From NCBI RefSeq assembly GCF_001005085.2, contig NZ_LBMU02000022.1, positions 62,001 through 126,000 of the forward strand: a stretch of 64,000 bases of DNA. Direction: 5' to 3'. The position numbers were made by a program, and so were the translations under genes. The notes beneath the pieces were generated by a model. The model worked only from the letters and a program-made list of their open reading frames with translations, was not told the DNA's origin and made no database searches. Origin of the DNA: Streptomyces humi. GTDB taxonomy: Bacteria > Actinomycetota > Actinomycetes > Streptomycetales > Streptomycetaceae. Below, piece after piece: positions 8,114 to 16,333 of the stretch; position 1 is the stretch's first letter; each line of letters starts with the position of its first letter.

Positions 8114-8762
8114 GGCGGCCGGGCGGGTCCGCCGCTTCACCACCGCCGAACGATGGGTCCACCGCACCACCGGGCTGCTGATGCTGGTGTGCCTGGTCAC
8201 TGCCGGCTGCCTGTACCTCGGGCCGCTCGCCCAGCTCGTCGGACGGCGGCACCTGATGGTCACACTCCATGAGTGGTCGGGGATCCTCCTGCCGCTGCCC
8301 GTCCTGCTGGGGCTCCTGTCGCCCGCGTTCCGCGCGGACCTGCGCAGACTCAACCGCTTCGCGGTGTACGACCGGCAGTGGCTGCGCGCCGTCCGCAGGC
8401 GCCGCCACGGGCCCGGGGCACGGCCGGCCGGCAAGTTCAACGCCGGCCAGAAGCTCTACGCGGGCTGGATCGCCGGTGCCGTGCTGGTCATGATGTGCAC
8501 CGGCCTGCTGATGTGGTTCATGGGGCTGCTGCCCTTCGTCTCCCGCACCAGCGCCATCTTCGTCCACGACATCCTGGCCTGGGCGATCACCTTCGTCGTC
8601 CTGGGCCACCTGCGCAAGGCCCTCGAGGACCCGGAGGCCAGGCTCGGCATGCGCACCGGACACGTCAGCCGGTCCTGGGCGGAGCGGCACCACTCGCGGT
8701 GGCTGGGCGAGGAACGCGCGGGTACCGTGTCCGAGAAAGCCGAGAAAGCCGACAAGGTGTGA
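8061..8762 (+). CDS. Cytochrome b561/b6-like integral membrane protein
   Basis: The product has 233 residues with about four membrane spans (near residues 35-55, 70-90, 140-160 and 170-190). Histidines suited to bind two hemes lie in ERWVHR, VTLHEWSG, IFVHD and VLGHLRK. The C-terminus is charged and cytoplasmic. Its role is probably to pass electrons across the membrane to the Tat-exported molybdoenzyme encoded just upstream. The ATG at 8061 follows GGGAGGAGCG inside the upstream gene; a later GTG at 8100 has no good ribosome site. The next start, at 8764, is directly behind its stop codon, so the three genes form one translationally coupled unit. Confidence 0.85.
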   Translation: MRSTAGSTTPTGTVTRPEAAGRVRRFTTAERWVHRTTGLLMLVCLVTAGCLYLGPLAQLVGRRHLMVTLHEWSGILLPLPVLLGLLSPAFRADLRRLNRFAVYDRQWLRAVRRRRHGPGARPAGKFNAGQKLYAGWIAGAVLVMMCTGLLMWFMGLLPFVSRTSAIFVHDILAWAITFVVLGHLRKALEDPEARLGMRTGHVSRSWAERHHSRWLGEERAGTVSEKAEKADKV

Positions 8763-8763
8763 C

Positions 8764-11367
8764 ATGTCCCTTGAACGGGGGCGGGTCCTGCCGGAAGGGC
8801 TCATGGACGACCGCAGCGCGCCGGACGCGGTGGCACCGGGGGCGTACGGCCGGGTACAGGCGTCCGCCGGGGAGCCCGGCGGCGAGCTGACCGCTGTCCT
8901 GTACCGGGCCGTGCACCAGACCGCCCACCGCCTGCACGCGGTGGCGGCGGCCGTGTACCTGCTGACTCCCGACGGCGGCGAACTGCGTGCCGCCATGATC
9001 GGGGGCAGCCCGCCGTCCGTCCTCACCCTGCCCGGCCGGATGACCCTGGACTCCCCGTACGCCTCGGCGCGTGCCCTGGCCTTCGGAGGTCCGGCGCTGC
9101 TGGCGGACCCCGACCCCCTCGCCGACCCGCGGCACGACGCCCTCGCCTATCCCTACACCGTCGCCTCGGTGCCGCTGGAGCGGGAGGACCGCCGTTTCGG
9201 CTCCCTCACCGTGCTGCGCACCGAGAACGGCGACGGATACGACGAGGCGGACCGCCGACGGCTCACCCGGATCGCGGAGCGGCTCGTCGCCCTGCTGTGC
9301 GGCCTCCAGGACCGCGGTGTGGCGGTCGTGCCCGGCACCCTGCCCGTGCTGGTCCCGGTCCTCGGCACCGAACCGCACGCCGTACCCGCCGCCCAGGCGG
9401 TCCGGGGTGTGCCGGGGGTGCCGGGCTCCTCGGGGATGACCCTGCTGTACGCGCTCCAGCGGCTGACCGAGATGCTCAACCGGGCGACCACCTGGGAGCA
9501 CGTCGTCGGCGCCGCCGAGTTCTGCCTCATGGCACCGCTGGGCGCGCGGGCGCTGGCGCTGGCCTCCGCGGCCGAGGGCAGACTGTGGGTCCTGGGCCAC
9601 AGCGGGGACTCCGCCGCCCTCGTACGGGAACTGCACGGCACCGCCCTGCACTCCGGCGCGCCCGCCGCCCGCGCGCTGCGGGAAAGGGCGCTGTTCGACT
9701 CCGGCGCGCCGGCTCCCTTCGACTCCGGCGCGCCGGCTCCCTTCGGCGGGGCGCCGGCTCCCTTCGGCGGGGCGCCCGCTTCCTTCGGCGGGGCGCCGGC
9801 TCCCTTCGGCGGGGCGCCGGCTCCCTTCGGCGGGGCGCCCGCTTCCTTCGGCGGGGCGCCGGCTCCCTTCGGCGGGGCGCCGGACCCGAGCGGTCCCGGT
9901 GCGTCGGTTCTCCCTGACCCTGGCTCATCGGGCTCATTGGGCTCATTGGGCTCATCGGGGTCATCGGGCGCGCCGGGTCCGGCCGACGCCGATGCCGGTC
10001 CGCGCGATGCCCCTGCACGGGACGCCGGTCCGGGCGGCGACGCGGCGCCCGCCGCCGCGTACCTTCCCCTGGTCGGCAGCCGGCACGTCGAGGACCTGCC
10101 GATGGCCGAGGCCGCGCCCGTCGTGGGCGTGTGCTGTCTGTCGTTCGACGGGCCTCGGGTGTTCCCGCCCGAGGAACGGGCCGTCCTGACCATGATGGCC
10201 GGCCGCCTCGGCTCGGCCGTTCAGCGCATCGAGCTGAGCACCGGTCGCCGGGCACTCGTCGAGGGCATGCAGCGACGGCTGCTGCCCGCCGCCCTCGCGG
10301 ACACACCCCGCCTGACCACCACCGCCCGCTACCGGCCCGCCCCGACCGCGGGCGAGACCGGCGGCGACTGGTACGACGTGATCACCATGCCGGACGACCG
10401 GGTGGTCCTGGTCCTCGGGGACGTCGAGGGGCACACCCTGGAGAGCGCCGCCGTCATGGGCCAGCTGCGGACGGCGGTGGCCGCGTACGCCACCGAGGGG
10501 CACGGGCCGGCCGCGGTGCTGGAGCGCACCGGCCGTCTGCTGCCCCGGCTCGGCACCGAACTCCTCGCCACCTGCTGCGTGATGGCGGTCGACACCGGGA
10601 CCGGAGCCGCCGAGGTCGCGCTGGCCGGCCATCCGGCACCGCTCGCCCGGCTTCCCGACGGCACCGTCCGCCGCCTCTCGGCACCGGCCAACGTGCCGCT
10701 CGGGGTGCGGGTGCGCGAGCCCTACGGCGCCCGGGAGCACACCCTCCCGCCCGGGTCGGTGCTCGTGCTCTACTCCGACGGACTGCACGTACGGGACCGC
10801 GACGACGTCCGGGAACGGCTGGACGCCGTCGGCGCGCCCGCGGACACCGGCCTGGAACACCTGGCGGACCGGCTGCTCCAGGACGCACCCGCCAGTCGAG
10901 ACGACGCCGCGCTGCTGCTGGCCCGGTACGAGGGGACGGACAGCGGCCGGTCCCCGCGAGTGGCCGGCATGCACCTGCACCGGCGTGATCTGCGGGCGGT
11001 CCGGGAGGCCCGCGGCTTCGTGCGCGAGCGCCTGGACGACTGGGGTCTGGCGGACCTGTCGGACGACCTCACGCTCATCACGTCGGAGCTCGTGACGAAC
11101 GCGCTCGTCCATGCGGGCAGCGATGTGGACGTGCGGCTGCGGGTGACCGGTGACCGGCTCCGGCTGGAGGTGCGCGACGCGGACACCGACCCGCCGGTGC
11201 CGGCCGCCTACTCGCTCACCGAGGAGGGCAGCGCGCGGGCCGAGCACGGGCGCGGCCTGTACCTGGTCGACGCGCTGGCGCACACCTGGAACACCTCGCC
11301 GAGCGGCCGGGGCAAGACCGTGTGGCTGGAGATGGACATTCCCGGTGCGGACGGCGGCGGCGCCTGA
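8764..11367 (+). CDS. GAF-SpoIIE (PP2C) serine phosphatase fused to HATPase_c kinase domain
   Basis: This is an 867-residue signalling protein. A GAF-like sensor occupies about residues 40-185. A second GAF-like region (220-490) is interrupted by a 7-residue tandem repeat and Gly/Ser linkers. A SpoIIE/PP2C phosphatase (about 505-720) carries metal-binding acids in GGDWYDV, GDVEGH, YSDGL and RDDAAL. A GHKL ATPase of RsbW type (about 735-860) carries SELVTNALVHAG and EHGRGLYLV. Such fusions control anti-sigma/anti-anti-sigma switches in Streptomyces. There is no membrane segment. Its position directly behind the Mo-oxidoreductase and cytochrome genes suggests that it links envelope redox state to a stress-sigma network; that link is inferred. 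The start ATG is 1 nt after the preceding stop. Confidence 0.9.
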   Translation: MSLERGRVLPEGLMDDRSAPDAVAPGAYGRVQASAGEPGGELTAVLYRAVHQTAHRLHAVAAAVYLLTPDGGELRAAMIGGSPPSVLTLPGRMTLDSPYASARALAFGGPALLADPDPLADPRHDALAYPYTVASVPLEREDRRFGSLTVLRTENGDGYDEADRRRLTRIAERLVALLCGLQDRGVAVVPGTLPVLVPVLGTEPHAVPAAQAVRGVPGVPGSSGMTLLYALQRLTEMLNRATTWEHVVGAAEFCLMAPLGARALALASAAEGRLWVLGHSGDSAALVRELHGTALHSGAPAARALRERALFDSGAPAPFDSGAPAPFGGAPAPFGGAPASFGGAPAPFGGAPAPFGGAPASFGGAPAPFGGAPDPSGPGASVLPDPGSSGSLGSLGSSGSSGAPGPADADAGPRDAPARDAGPGGDAAPAAAYLPLVGSRHVEDLPMAEAAPVVGVCCLSFDGPRVFPPEERAVLTMMAGRLGSAVQRIELSTGRRALVEGMQRRLLPAALADTPRLTTTARYRPAPTAGETGGDWYDVITMPDDRVVLVLGDVEGHTLESAAVMGQLRTAVAAYATEGHGPAAVLERTGRLLPRLGTELLATCCVMAVDTGTGAAEVALAGHPAPLARLPDGTVRRLSAPANVPLGVRVREPYGAREHTLPPGSVLVLYSDGLHVRDRDDVRERLDAVGAPADTGLEHLADRLLQDAPASRDDAALLLARYEGTDSGRSPRVAGMHLHRRDLRAVREARGFVRERLDDWGLADLSDDLTLITSELVTNALVHAGSDVDVRLRVTGDRLRLEVRDADTDPPVPAAYSLTEEGSARAEHGRGLYLVDALAHTWNTSPSGRGKTVWLEMDIPGADGGGA
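9698..9890 (+). repeat. 21-bp tandem repeat encoding (GGAPA/SPF)n
   Basis: About eight near-identical 21-bp units encode the 7-residue repeat GGAPAPF or GGAPASF, with two initial units reading DSGAPAP. A second short repeat encodes GSLGSLGSSGSSG at about 9925-9970. Both lie inside the phosphatase gene between sensor segments and would form a flexible linker. The near-identity of units points to recent slippage and probable length variation between strains. Confidence 0.85.
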
Positions 11368-11386
11368 CGCGGGTGGAAGGTGTGCC

Positions 11387-11407
11387 GACCGTCAACTGAC
11401 TGATGTG
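11387..11407 (+). promoter_or_regulatory. 21-nt element shared with the ssgA-like upstream region
   Basis: GACCGTCAACTGAC followed by TGATGTG recurs with a single mismatch upstream of the SsgA-family gene (16334-16354 on the other strand), in the same orientation relative to the downstream gene. The core GTCAACTGAC is nearly palindromic. It may be a binding site or promoter part; function unknown. Confidence 0.3.
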
Positions 11408-11493
11408 GCGGGGCCCGGCGCGCGGCCAGGCTGGAACCGGCTTAGAGGGTGCCCGGCCGACCCGCACACCTGAGTTCGACACACCCTCTTTCG

Positions 11494-11512
11494 TCACCGC
11501 CTTAACCGGTGA
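11494..11512. promoter_or_regulatory. CGNR-type operator upstream of the tannase operon
   Basis: TCACC (11494-11498) and GGTGA (11508-11512) with spacer GCCTTAACC match the palindromes at 3402, 7269 and 15741. It lies 82 bp before the esterase start. A possible -10 TAAAGT at 11513-11518 follows immediately, with a weak TTCGTC 17 nt upstream, so a bound protein would lie between the promoter boxes. Confidence 0.55.
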
Positions 11513-11593
11513 TAAAGTCTGACCCGGTTGAGATGTGCCATGCACATGTGTTGCCGCAGCCAGGCGCACACCTACTTCTCCGATGGGAAAGCA

Positions 11594-13207
11594 ATGAAGA
11601 AAGTCCTCACTGTTCTCGCGGCCGGCGTGCCGCTGGCTGCGGCGGTGTACCTGCCGACCGCCTCGGCGGAGCCCCTGACCTCCGTCGCCGCGCCGCCGGC
11701 CTGCGCGGCGCCGTCGGTGAAGGCCCCGTCCGGCACCAAGGTGGAGTCCGTGACGGCGGTCCGCCAGGACGGCGGCACCATCCACGGCACCGGCCTGCTC
11801 GGGGGCGACGTCTCCGGCGTCCCGGCCTTCTGCCAGGTGACGGTCACCCTCACGCACCCGGGCGACGACGACCACGCCAAGGTGCAGACCTGGCTCCCCC
11901 TGACCCAGTGGAACGGCCGCTTCCAGGCGATCGGCGGCAGCGCCTACAGCGCCGGTGACAACGGCGTCGGACTGGGCACCGCGGTCAAGAGCGGCTACGC
12001 GGCGACCACCACGGACGCGGGCATCGGTGACGTCCTCGACACCAGCTGGGTGCTGAACGGCAGGAACCAGGTCGACACCGCCCTGCTGAAGAACTTCGCC
12101 TCCCGCTCCCAGCACGAGGCCGCGCTCGTCGGCAAGGAGGTCGTGAACGGGGTCTACGGCCGGCGCGCCGCCTTCTCCTACTTCACCGGCTGCTCCACCG
12201 GGGGACGCGAGGGCTACATGGAGGCCCAGCGCTACCCCGACGACTACGACGGCATCCTCGCGAACGCGCCCGCCGTCAACTGGGACGAGTTCGAGGTCGC
12301 CACCCTGTGGCCGCAGGTGGTCATGAACAACGAGAAGACCTACCCGACGGCCTGCGAGTTCAAGGCGTTCACCGACGCCGCCGTCAAGGGCTGCGACAAG
12401 CTCGACGGCGTCCGGGACGGCCTGGTCAACGACGCGTCCCGGTGCGACTTCGACCCCCGCAGCCTGATCGGCACCAAGGTCGTGTGCGACGGCAAGGAGC
12501 TGACCGTCACGGCGGCCGACGCGAACGTGGTCCGCAAGATCTGGGACGGCCCGCGCACCGCCTCGGGCAAGAAGCTGTGGGCCGGTGTCCCGGTCGGCGC
12601 CGACCTGAGCGGTCTGGCCGGCAGCACCACGGACACCGACGGCACCGTCAAGGGCGCGCCCTTCCCGGTGCCGGCGCTCTGGGTGCAGCTCTTCCTGGAG
12701 AAGGACCCGTCCTTCGACGTCTCGAAGATCACCTACGGCGACTTCACCAAGCTCTTCAAGCAGTCCGAGGCCGAGTACGACAAGGTCATCGGCACCGACG
12801 ACCCGGACCTGTCCGCCTTCCGCTCGTCCGGCGGCAAGCTGATCTCCTGGCAGGGCGACGCCGACCAGTACATTCCGGCCGCCGGCACCGTGCGGTACCG
12901 CGATCAGGTGGTACGCGAGATCGGCAGCGCCAAGAAGACCGACGACTTCTACCGTCTGTTCATCGCCCCGAACACCGCCCACTGCGGCCTCAACGGCACC
13001 GACGGCTCGGCCGACGGCCTGGCCGCGCTGACCTCCTGGGTCGAGCACGGCAAGGCGCCCAGGACGCTGCCCGCCACCCTCGTCAACGCCGACGGCCGGC
13101 AGGTCGCGCACGACCTGTGCAGCTACCCCGCGGTGTCCCGCTACCAGGGCCACGGAGACCCGGCCCTCGCGTCCAGCTTCCGGTGCGTCTCCCCGTCCCG
13201 GCACTGA
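11594..13207 (+). CDS. Secreted tannase/feruloyl-esterase family protein
   Basis: The protein has 537 residues with a Sec signal (MKKVLTVLAAGVPLAAAVYL..ASA, cleavage near residue 27). The tannase-family CS-D-HC signature is complete: the nucleophile in FTGCSTGGREG, an acid in WQGDADQYIP and the catalytic His in APNTAHCGL, with Cys next to Ser and next to His able to form the disulfide typical of the family. It would hydrolyse aromatic esters such as galloyl or feruloyl groups outside the cell. A possible calcium-binding lid region (CDKLDGVRDGLVNDASRCDFDP) is present. The start MKKVLT gives a clean signal peptide, although GGGAAAGCA is only a fair ribosome site. A small membrane-protein gene follows after 44 bp. 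Confidence 0.9.
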   Translation: MKKVLTVLAAGVPLAAAVYLPTASAEPLTSVAAPPACAAPSVKAPSGTKVESVTAVRQDGGTIHGTGLLGGDVSGVPAFCQVTVTLTHPGDDDHAKVQTWLPLTQWNGRFQAIGGSAYSAGDNGVGLGTAVKSGYAATTTDAGIGDVLDTSWVLNGRNQVDTALLKNFASRSQHEAALVGKEVVNGVYGRRAAFSYFTGCSTGGREGYMEAQRYPDDYDGILANAPAVNWDEFEVATLWPQVVMNNEKTYPTACEFKAFTDAAVKGCDKLDGVRDGLVNDASRCDFDPRSLIGTKVVCDGKELTVTAADANVVRKIWDGPRTASGKKLWAGVPVGADLSGLAGSTTDTDGTVKGAPFPVPALWVQLFLEKDPSFDVSKITYGDFTKLFKQSEAEYDKVIGTDDPDLSAFRSSGGKLISWQGDADQYIPAAGTVRYRDQVVREIGSAKKTDDFYRLFIAPNTAHCGLNGTDGSADGLAALTSWVEHGKAPRTLPATLVNADGRQVAHDLCSYPAVSRYQGHGDPALASSFRCVSPSRH

Positions 13208-13251
13208 CGGGGCCGGCGACCACCTCCTGACCTGAGAAAGGCCGAACCACC

Positions 13252-13836
13252 ATGAGCACGCAGACAGCCACGCCGGCGAACGCGGCGGGCGAACGCTCCT
13301 CCCTGCTGAGGCTTTACCTGACCCGCGGTGTCCTGGCGGTGGTGTGGGCCCTGGTGTTCGCCAGGGCGCACGAGGACGTCGACGCCGTGGCGATCACCCT
13401 GCTGGTCGTCTACCCGCTGATCGACGCGGTGTCCTCGCTGATCGACCACCGTGCGACGCCCGCCGGTTCCGAGCGCCGCGTCATCGCCTTCAACGGGGTG
13501 CTCAGCACGCTGGCGGCCATCGCGCTCGGCGTCGCAGGCGCCGGTGGTGTGGCACCGGTGCTCCATGTCTTCGGCGCCTGGGCCCTCGTCTCCGGTGCCG
13601 CCCAGGTGGTCGTCGGGATACGGCGGCGCGGTCCCGAACTCGGCAAGCAGTGGCCGACCCTGATCTCGGGCGGCCTGTCCTTCCTGGTCGGCATCACCTA
13701 CAACATCCAGGCCGCGGGCGACAACCCCTCGCTCGACGTGCTCTCGGTGTACGCCACGGGCGGCGGGGTGTGGTTCGTCCTCCAGGCCCTGCTGCTGGGC
13801 TGGAAGTCCCGCCAGCTGCGCACCCGGGCCGTCTGA
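13252..13836 (+). CDS. DUF308/HdeD-like small membrane protein
   Basis: The product has 194 residues with about six hydrophobic helices (starting near residues 20, 45, 75, 100, 135 and 165) and short loops, as in HdeD/DUF308 membrane proteins, whose molecular role is poorly known but often stress-linked. The helix starts LYLTRGVLAVVWALVF and the pattern of small Gly/Ala residues fit the family. It is preceded by GAGAAAGG and lies 44 bp behind the esterase gene, so both are likely driven from the region holding the TCACC-N9-GGTGA site. A strong hairpin follows the stop codon. Confidence 0.78.
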   Translation: MSTQTATPANAAGERSSLLRLYLTRGVLAVVWALVFARAHEDVDAVAITLLVVYPLIDAVSSLIDHRATPAGSERRVIAFNGVLSTLAAIALGVAGAGGVAPVLHVFGAWALVSGAAQVVVGIRRRGPELGKQWPTLISGGLSFLVGITYNIQAAGDNPSLDVLSVYATGGGVWFVLQALLLGWKSRQLRTRAV

Positions 13837-13858
13837 CGAACGTACCTGTCCGGATTCC

Positions 13859-13894
13859 GTCCCGGTCCGCGCCTGCCACGGCGCGGGCCGGGAC
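13859..13894 (+). terminator. Rho-independent-like hairpin after the esterase operon
   Basis: A 15-bp stem (GTCCCGGTCCGCGCC with GGCGCGGGCCGGGAC, one wobble pair) has a 6-nt loop and is followed by GTTTCC. It lies 22 bp behind the DUF308 stop. Confidence 0.7.
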
Positions 13895-13957
13895 GTTTCC
13901 GTGCGCGGGCCGGGACGTTCTCCGATGAGAGCGCGGACGCTCCCGTACGGGGCCGCG

Positions 13958-14584
13958 TCAGCCGGCGCGGTGGCGCACCGGCAGGGACAGCACACCGCGG
14001 ATGATGCCGGAGCCGATCCACTCCAACGACTCCACCGGTGCCTGGAGCGCCTGGCCGGACCAGTGTCGGAAATCCCGGTGGTACTCCTCGGGGATGCCGA
14101 GGAGTTCGGCGATGACGGTGGCCGGCGGCGGGGCGTTGAAGGCCTGGACGAGGTCCGTCTCGCCCACCCCGGGGGAGTGCGTCGATCAGGCCGCGGGCGA
14201 TCTGCTCGACGCGCGGCGCGAGTTCGGCGGTGCGGCGCGGGGTGAAGGCGGCCGCGGCCAGCCGGCGCAGCCGGGTGTGCTCGGGCGGGTCGGCCTCCAT
14301 CATCTGCGCGCCGAGTCCCACCGACGGCCTGTGCAGGACGTGACCGGCGGCGGCCAGTGCCTCGGCCGCGGGCGTGGCGTCCTTGAGCAGGGCGGGGTGG
14401 ACCAGCGCCTCCCGGGCCAGGTCGTGGCCGAGCACCACCCGTCCCGTCAGGCCCAGGTGGAACTCGGCCGGGTGGATCGGGCCGTGCTCGCGCAGCCGGG
14501 CGTACCGGGCGGGGCGTCGGCCTTGAAGGCGGGACCGATGACGACCCGGCCGTCCCGGTACGGGCACTCCTCGTGGAGGCTCAT
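13958..14584 (-). pseudogene. Truncated, frameshifted cytochrome P450
   Basis: Three reading frames together give the N-terminal third of a bacterial P450. MSLHEECPYRDG..AFKADAP starts at 14584 behind GGGAGAC. A frame change near 14510-14517 leads into ARYARLREHGPIH and the helix-C motif EADPPEHTRLRRLAAAAFTPRR. A second change near 14165 leads into GETDLVQAFNAPPPATVIAELLGIPEEYHRDFRHW. The sequence then ends at a stop (13958) before the I-helix, so the oxygen-binding Thr, the ExxR motif and the heme-binding Cys are all missing. Both frame changes fall in G/C runs, so sequencing error could explain them, but not the missing C-terminal half. The gene is very probably dead. Confidence 0.85.
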
Positions 14585-14673
14585 GGCACGTGTCTCCCGT
14601 TCTCGCCGCCGGGCCGTGGTCACCAGAACGAGCGGGGTGCCGGGGAAGTTCAGGGAGCGGACCCGCGCACGAG

Positions 14674-14716
14674 GGCGCCGGAGGGGCACGCGCGCCGCGC
14701 GTGCCCCTCCGGCGCC
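14674..14716 (-). terminator. Very strong hairpin after the Bax-inhibitor gene
   Basis: A perfect 20-bp stem (14674-14693 with 14697-14716) has a GCC loop, 16 bp behind the stop of the membrane-protein gene on the minus strand. It also separates that gene from the P450 remnant downstream. Confidence 0.8.
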
Positions 14717-14732
14717 GGGGAACTCGGGGGAG

Positions 14733-15617
14733 TCAGTTGTCGCTGTTGAAGAGGGTCAGCACGCGCAGCACCTCCAGGTAGATCCACACCAGCGTGGTGA
14801 CGAGACCGAAGGCCGCCAGCCAGGCCTCCTCGCGCGGGGCGCCGTAGGCGACGGCGTCCTCGACCTGCTTGAAGTCCAGGGCGAGGAATCCGGCGCCGAG
14901 CACGATGCCGACGATCCCGAAGAGGATGCCGAGCCCGCCGCTGTGGAAGCCGAGGCCGCCTCCCGCGCCGAAGGCGGAGAAGAGGAGGTCGGCGGCGAGC
15001 AGCAGCAGGAAGCCGGTCGCGGCGGAGGCCACGAACCCCGCGAACCGCCGGTCGACACGTATCCAACGCATCCGGTAGGCGAGGAGTACGGCGGCGAAGA
15101 CCGCGAAGGTGCCGAGCACCGCCTGGACTACGACACCGGGGGAGAGGTACGTCGAGACCGTGCTGGAAAGCACCCCGAGGAACACACCCTCGAAGGCCGC
15201 GTAGCCGAGGATCAGCGCCGGGGACGGTGTCTGCTTGAACGACTGGACCAGTGACAGGACGAAGGCGACGAGGGCGGCGCCCACGGCGAGACCGTAGGAG
15301 CGGCCGAGGTTCGCCTCGTCGACGGGCAGCAGCAGCCAGGAGAGCACGGCCGTCAGGGCCACGGTGCCGAGCGTCGTCCCGGTGCGGACGAGGACGTCGT
15401 CCATCGTGAGGGCGTCCCGGGTGCTCGCCGCCGAGGCGCCGGCGCCGGGAGCGTAAGGGTTGTCCTGGTAGCCGTGGTTGTCCTGGTGGCCGTGGCCGCT
15501 CTGGTGGCCGTCCACGGGGCGGCCGCCGACCGTGACGCCCATCGGCTGGGGCGTCCGGGCCGGCTCCGGGGCGCGGTCGGCGCCCCAGCGGGAAAAGATC
15601 GGGTTGCTGGTCCTCAC
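14733..15617 (-). CDS. Bax inhibitor-1 / YccA family membrane protein
   Basis: The protein has 294 residues. A Pro/His/Gly-rich cytoplasmic N-terminus (about 75 residues, with GHQSGHGHQDNHGYQDNPYAPG) precedes seven hydrophobic helices. Family marks include the segment TPSPALILGYAAFEGVFLGVLSS and the C-terminal ALDFKQVEDAV..PREEAWLAAFGLVTTLVWIYLEVLRVL, with the acidic residues that form the di-aspartyl pH sensor in TMBIM proteins. These proteins act as pH-sensitive calcium leak channels or in stress tolerance. The GTG at 15617 follows GAGGAGGAAG. A promoter covered by the TCACC-N9-GGTGA palindrome lies 120 bp upstream, tying it to the CGNR regulator. Confidence 0.88.
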   Translation of the reverse strand: MRTSNPIFSRWGADRAPEPARTPQPMGVTVGGRPVDGHQSGHGHQDNHGYQDNPYAPGAGASAASTRDALTMDDVLVRTGTTLGTVALTAVLSWLLLPVDEANLGRSYGLAVGAALVAFVLSLVQSFKQTPSPALILGYAAFEGVFLGVLSSTVSTYLSPGVVVQAVLGTFAVFAAVLLAYRMRWIRVDRRFAGFVASAATGFLLLLAADLLFSAFGAGGGLGFHSGGLGILFGIVGIVLGAGFLALDFKQVEDAVAYGAPREEAWLAAFGLVTTLVWIYLEVLRVLTLFNSDN

Positions 15618-15737
15618 GTTCTTCCTCCTCGTCCGCCGCACACGCGCGGCCTGCGGCAAAGCGTTGTCATCGAGGGTGCCCGGGGCGGCATACGTGTGGC
15701 GGTGGCCACGCACCGGGCCGACGACGGCAACCCTGTT

Positions 15738-15774
15738 TCGTCACCACTCTGACAGGTGACGATTGGAAGAGCAA
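15738..15774 (-). promoter_or_regulatory. Promoter and CGNR-type operator of the Bax-inhibitor gene
   Basis: On the minus strand TTGCTC (15769-15774), 17 nt, CAGAGT (15746-15751) repeats the layout found before the CGNR gene. The palindrome TCGTCACC/GGTGACGA (core 15741-15759, spacer ACTCTGACA) covers the -10 box. Repression by the same protein is the simplest model. Confidence 0.62.
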
Positions 15775-15801
15775 GTCATCCGCCGGCGGGGCCGGCGAGG
15801 C

Positions 15802-16272
15802 TCATTCGGAGGCCGCCGCCGGGCCGCCGAGCAGCTCCATCAGGAAGCCGTCCCAGTTCAGGCCGTCCATCTCCGCCTCGGCCGAGACGATCCGGTAGGT
15901 CGCGTCGAGCCACTCCGCGAGCTCGTCGGTCGGCACCTCGAACAACGCCTCCACCTCCTCCGATTCGAGGAGCAGCCAGGAAGCGGGCCGCCCTCCGGGC
16001 AGCGTCGGCCACATGCGTACGTCACCGGTTCCGCTCATCGCCGTGACGCCCCGCCGGAGGAGTTCGCGGCCGAGGAGCCAGACCAGGCCGGGCCCGCGTT
16101 CCGCCAGGAACTCGACCGTGATCACGGCGGGCATGTCCGGGTCGAAGCGGAACCTCGCCCGTATCGGCAGCCTGGTGAACTCGTCGAGCATCTGGTCCAG
16201 GTCCAGGAACAGCGAGGGCACGAGCTCGGGCGTCGAACGCGCCCGCAGGGGTGGCTGATCACGGTGCATCAC
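15802..16272 (-). CDS. SsgA-like sporulation/cell-division regulator (SALP)
   Basis: The product has 156 residues and matches the SsgA-like family unique to sporulating actinomycetes: FLDLDQMLDEFTRLPIRARFRFDPDMPAVITVEFLAERGPGLVWLLGRELLRRGV near the N-terminus and a C-terminal helix ending in LNWDGFLMELL. Family members steer septum placement and cell-wall remodelling during sporulation. The paralogue (SsgA-SsgG) cannot be assigned from sequence. The GTG at 16272 is preferred because GGAGGGG is 7 nt upstream; the next codon is ATG. Upstream lies a 21-nt element shared with the tannase leader. Confidence 0.88.
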   Translation of the reverse strand: MMHRDQPPLRARSTPELVPSLFLDLDQMLDEFTRLPIRARFRFDPDMPAVITVEFLAERGPGLVWLLGRELLRRGVTAMSGTGDVRMWPTLPGGRPASWLLLESEEVEALFEVPTDELAEWLDATYRIVSAEAEMDGLNWDGFLMELLGGPAAASE

Positions 16273-16333
16273 GGGAGTTCCCCTCCGTGGGACGAAGTCT
16301 GTGTCCACCACTCTCCGCGGGGGGTGCGACCGG

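Noticed and set aside
13698..14567. Functional 289-residue P450 in one frame
   Set aside because: After residue 135 that frame becomes Arg/Pro-rich nonsense, while P450 sequence continues in another frame; heme-binding parts are absent from all frames.
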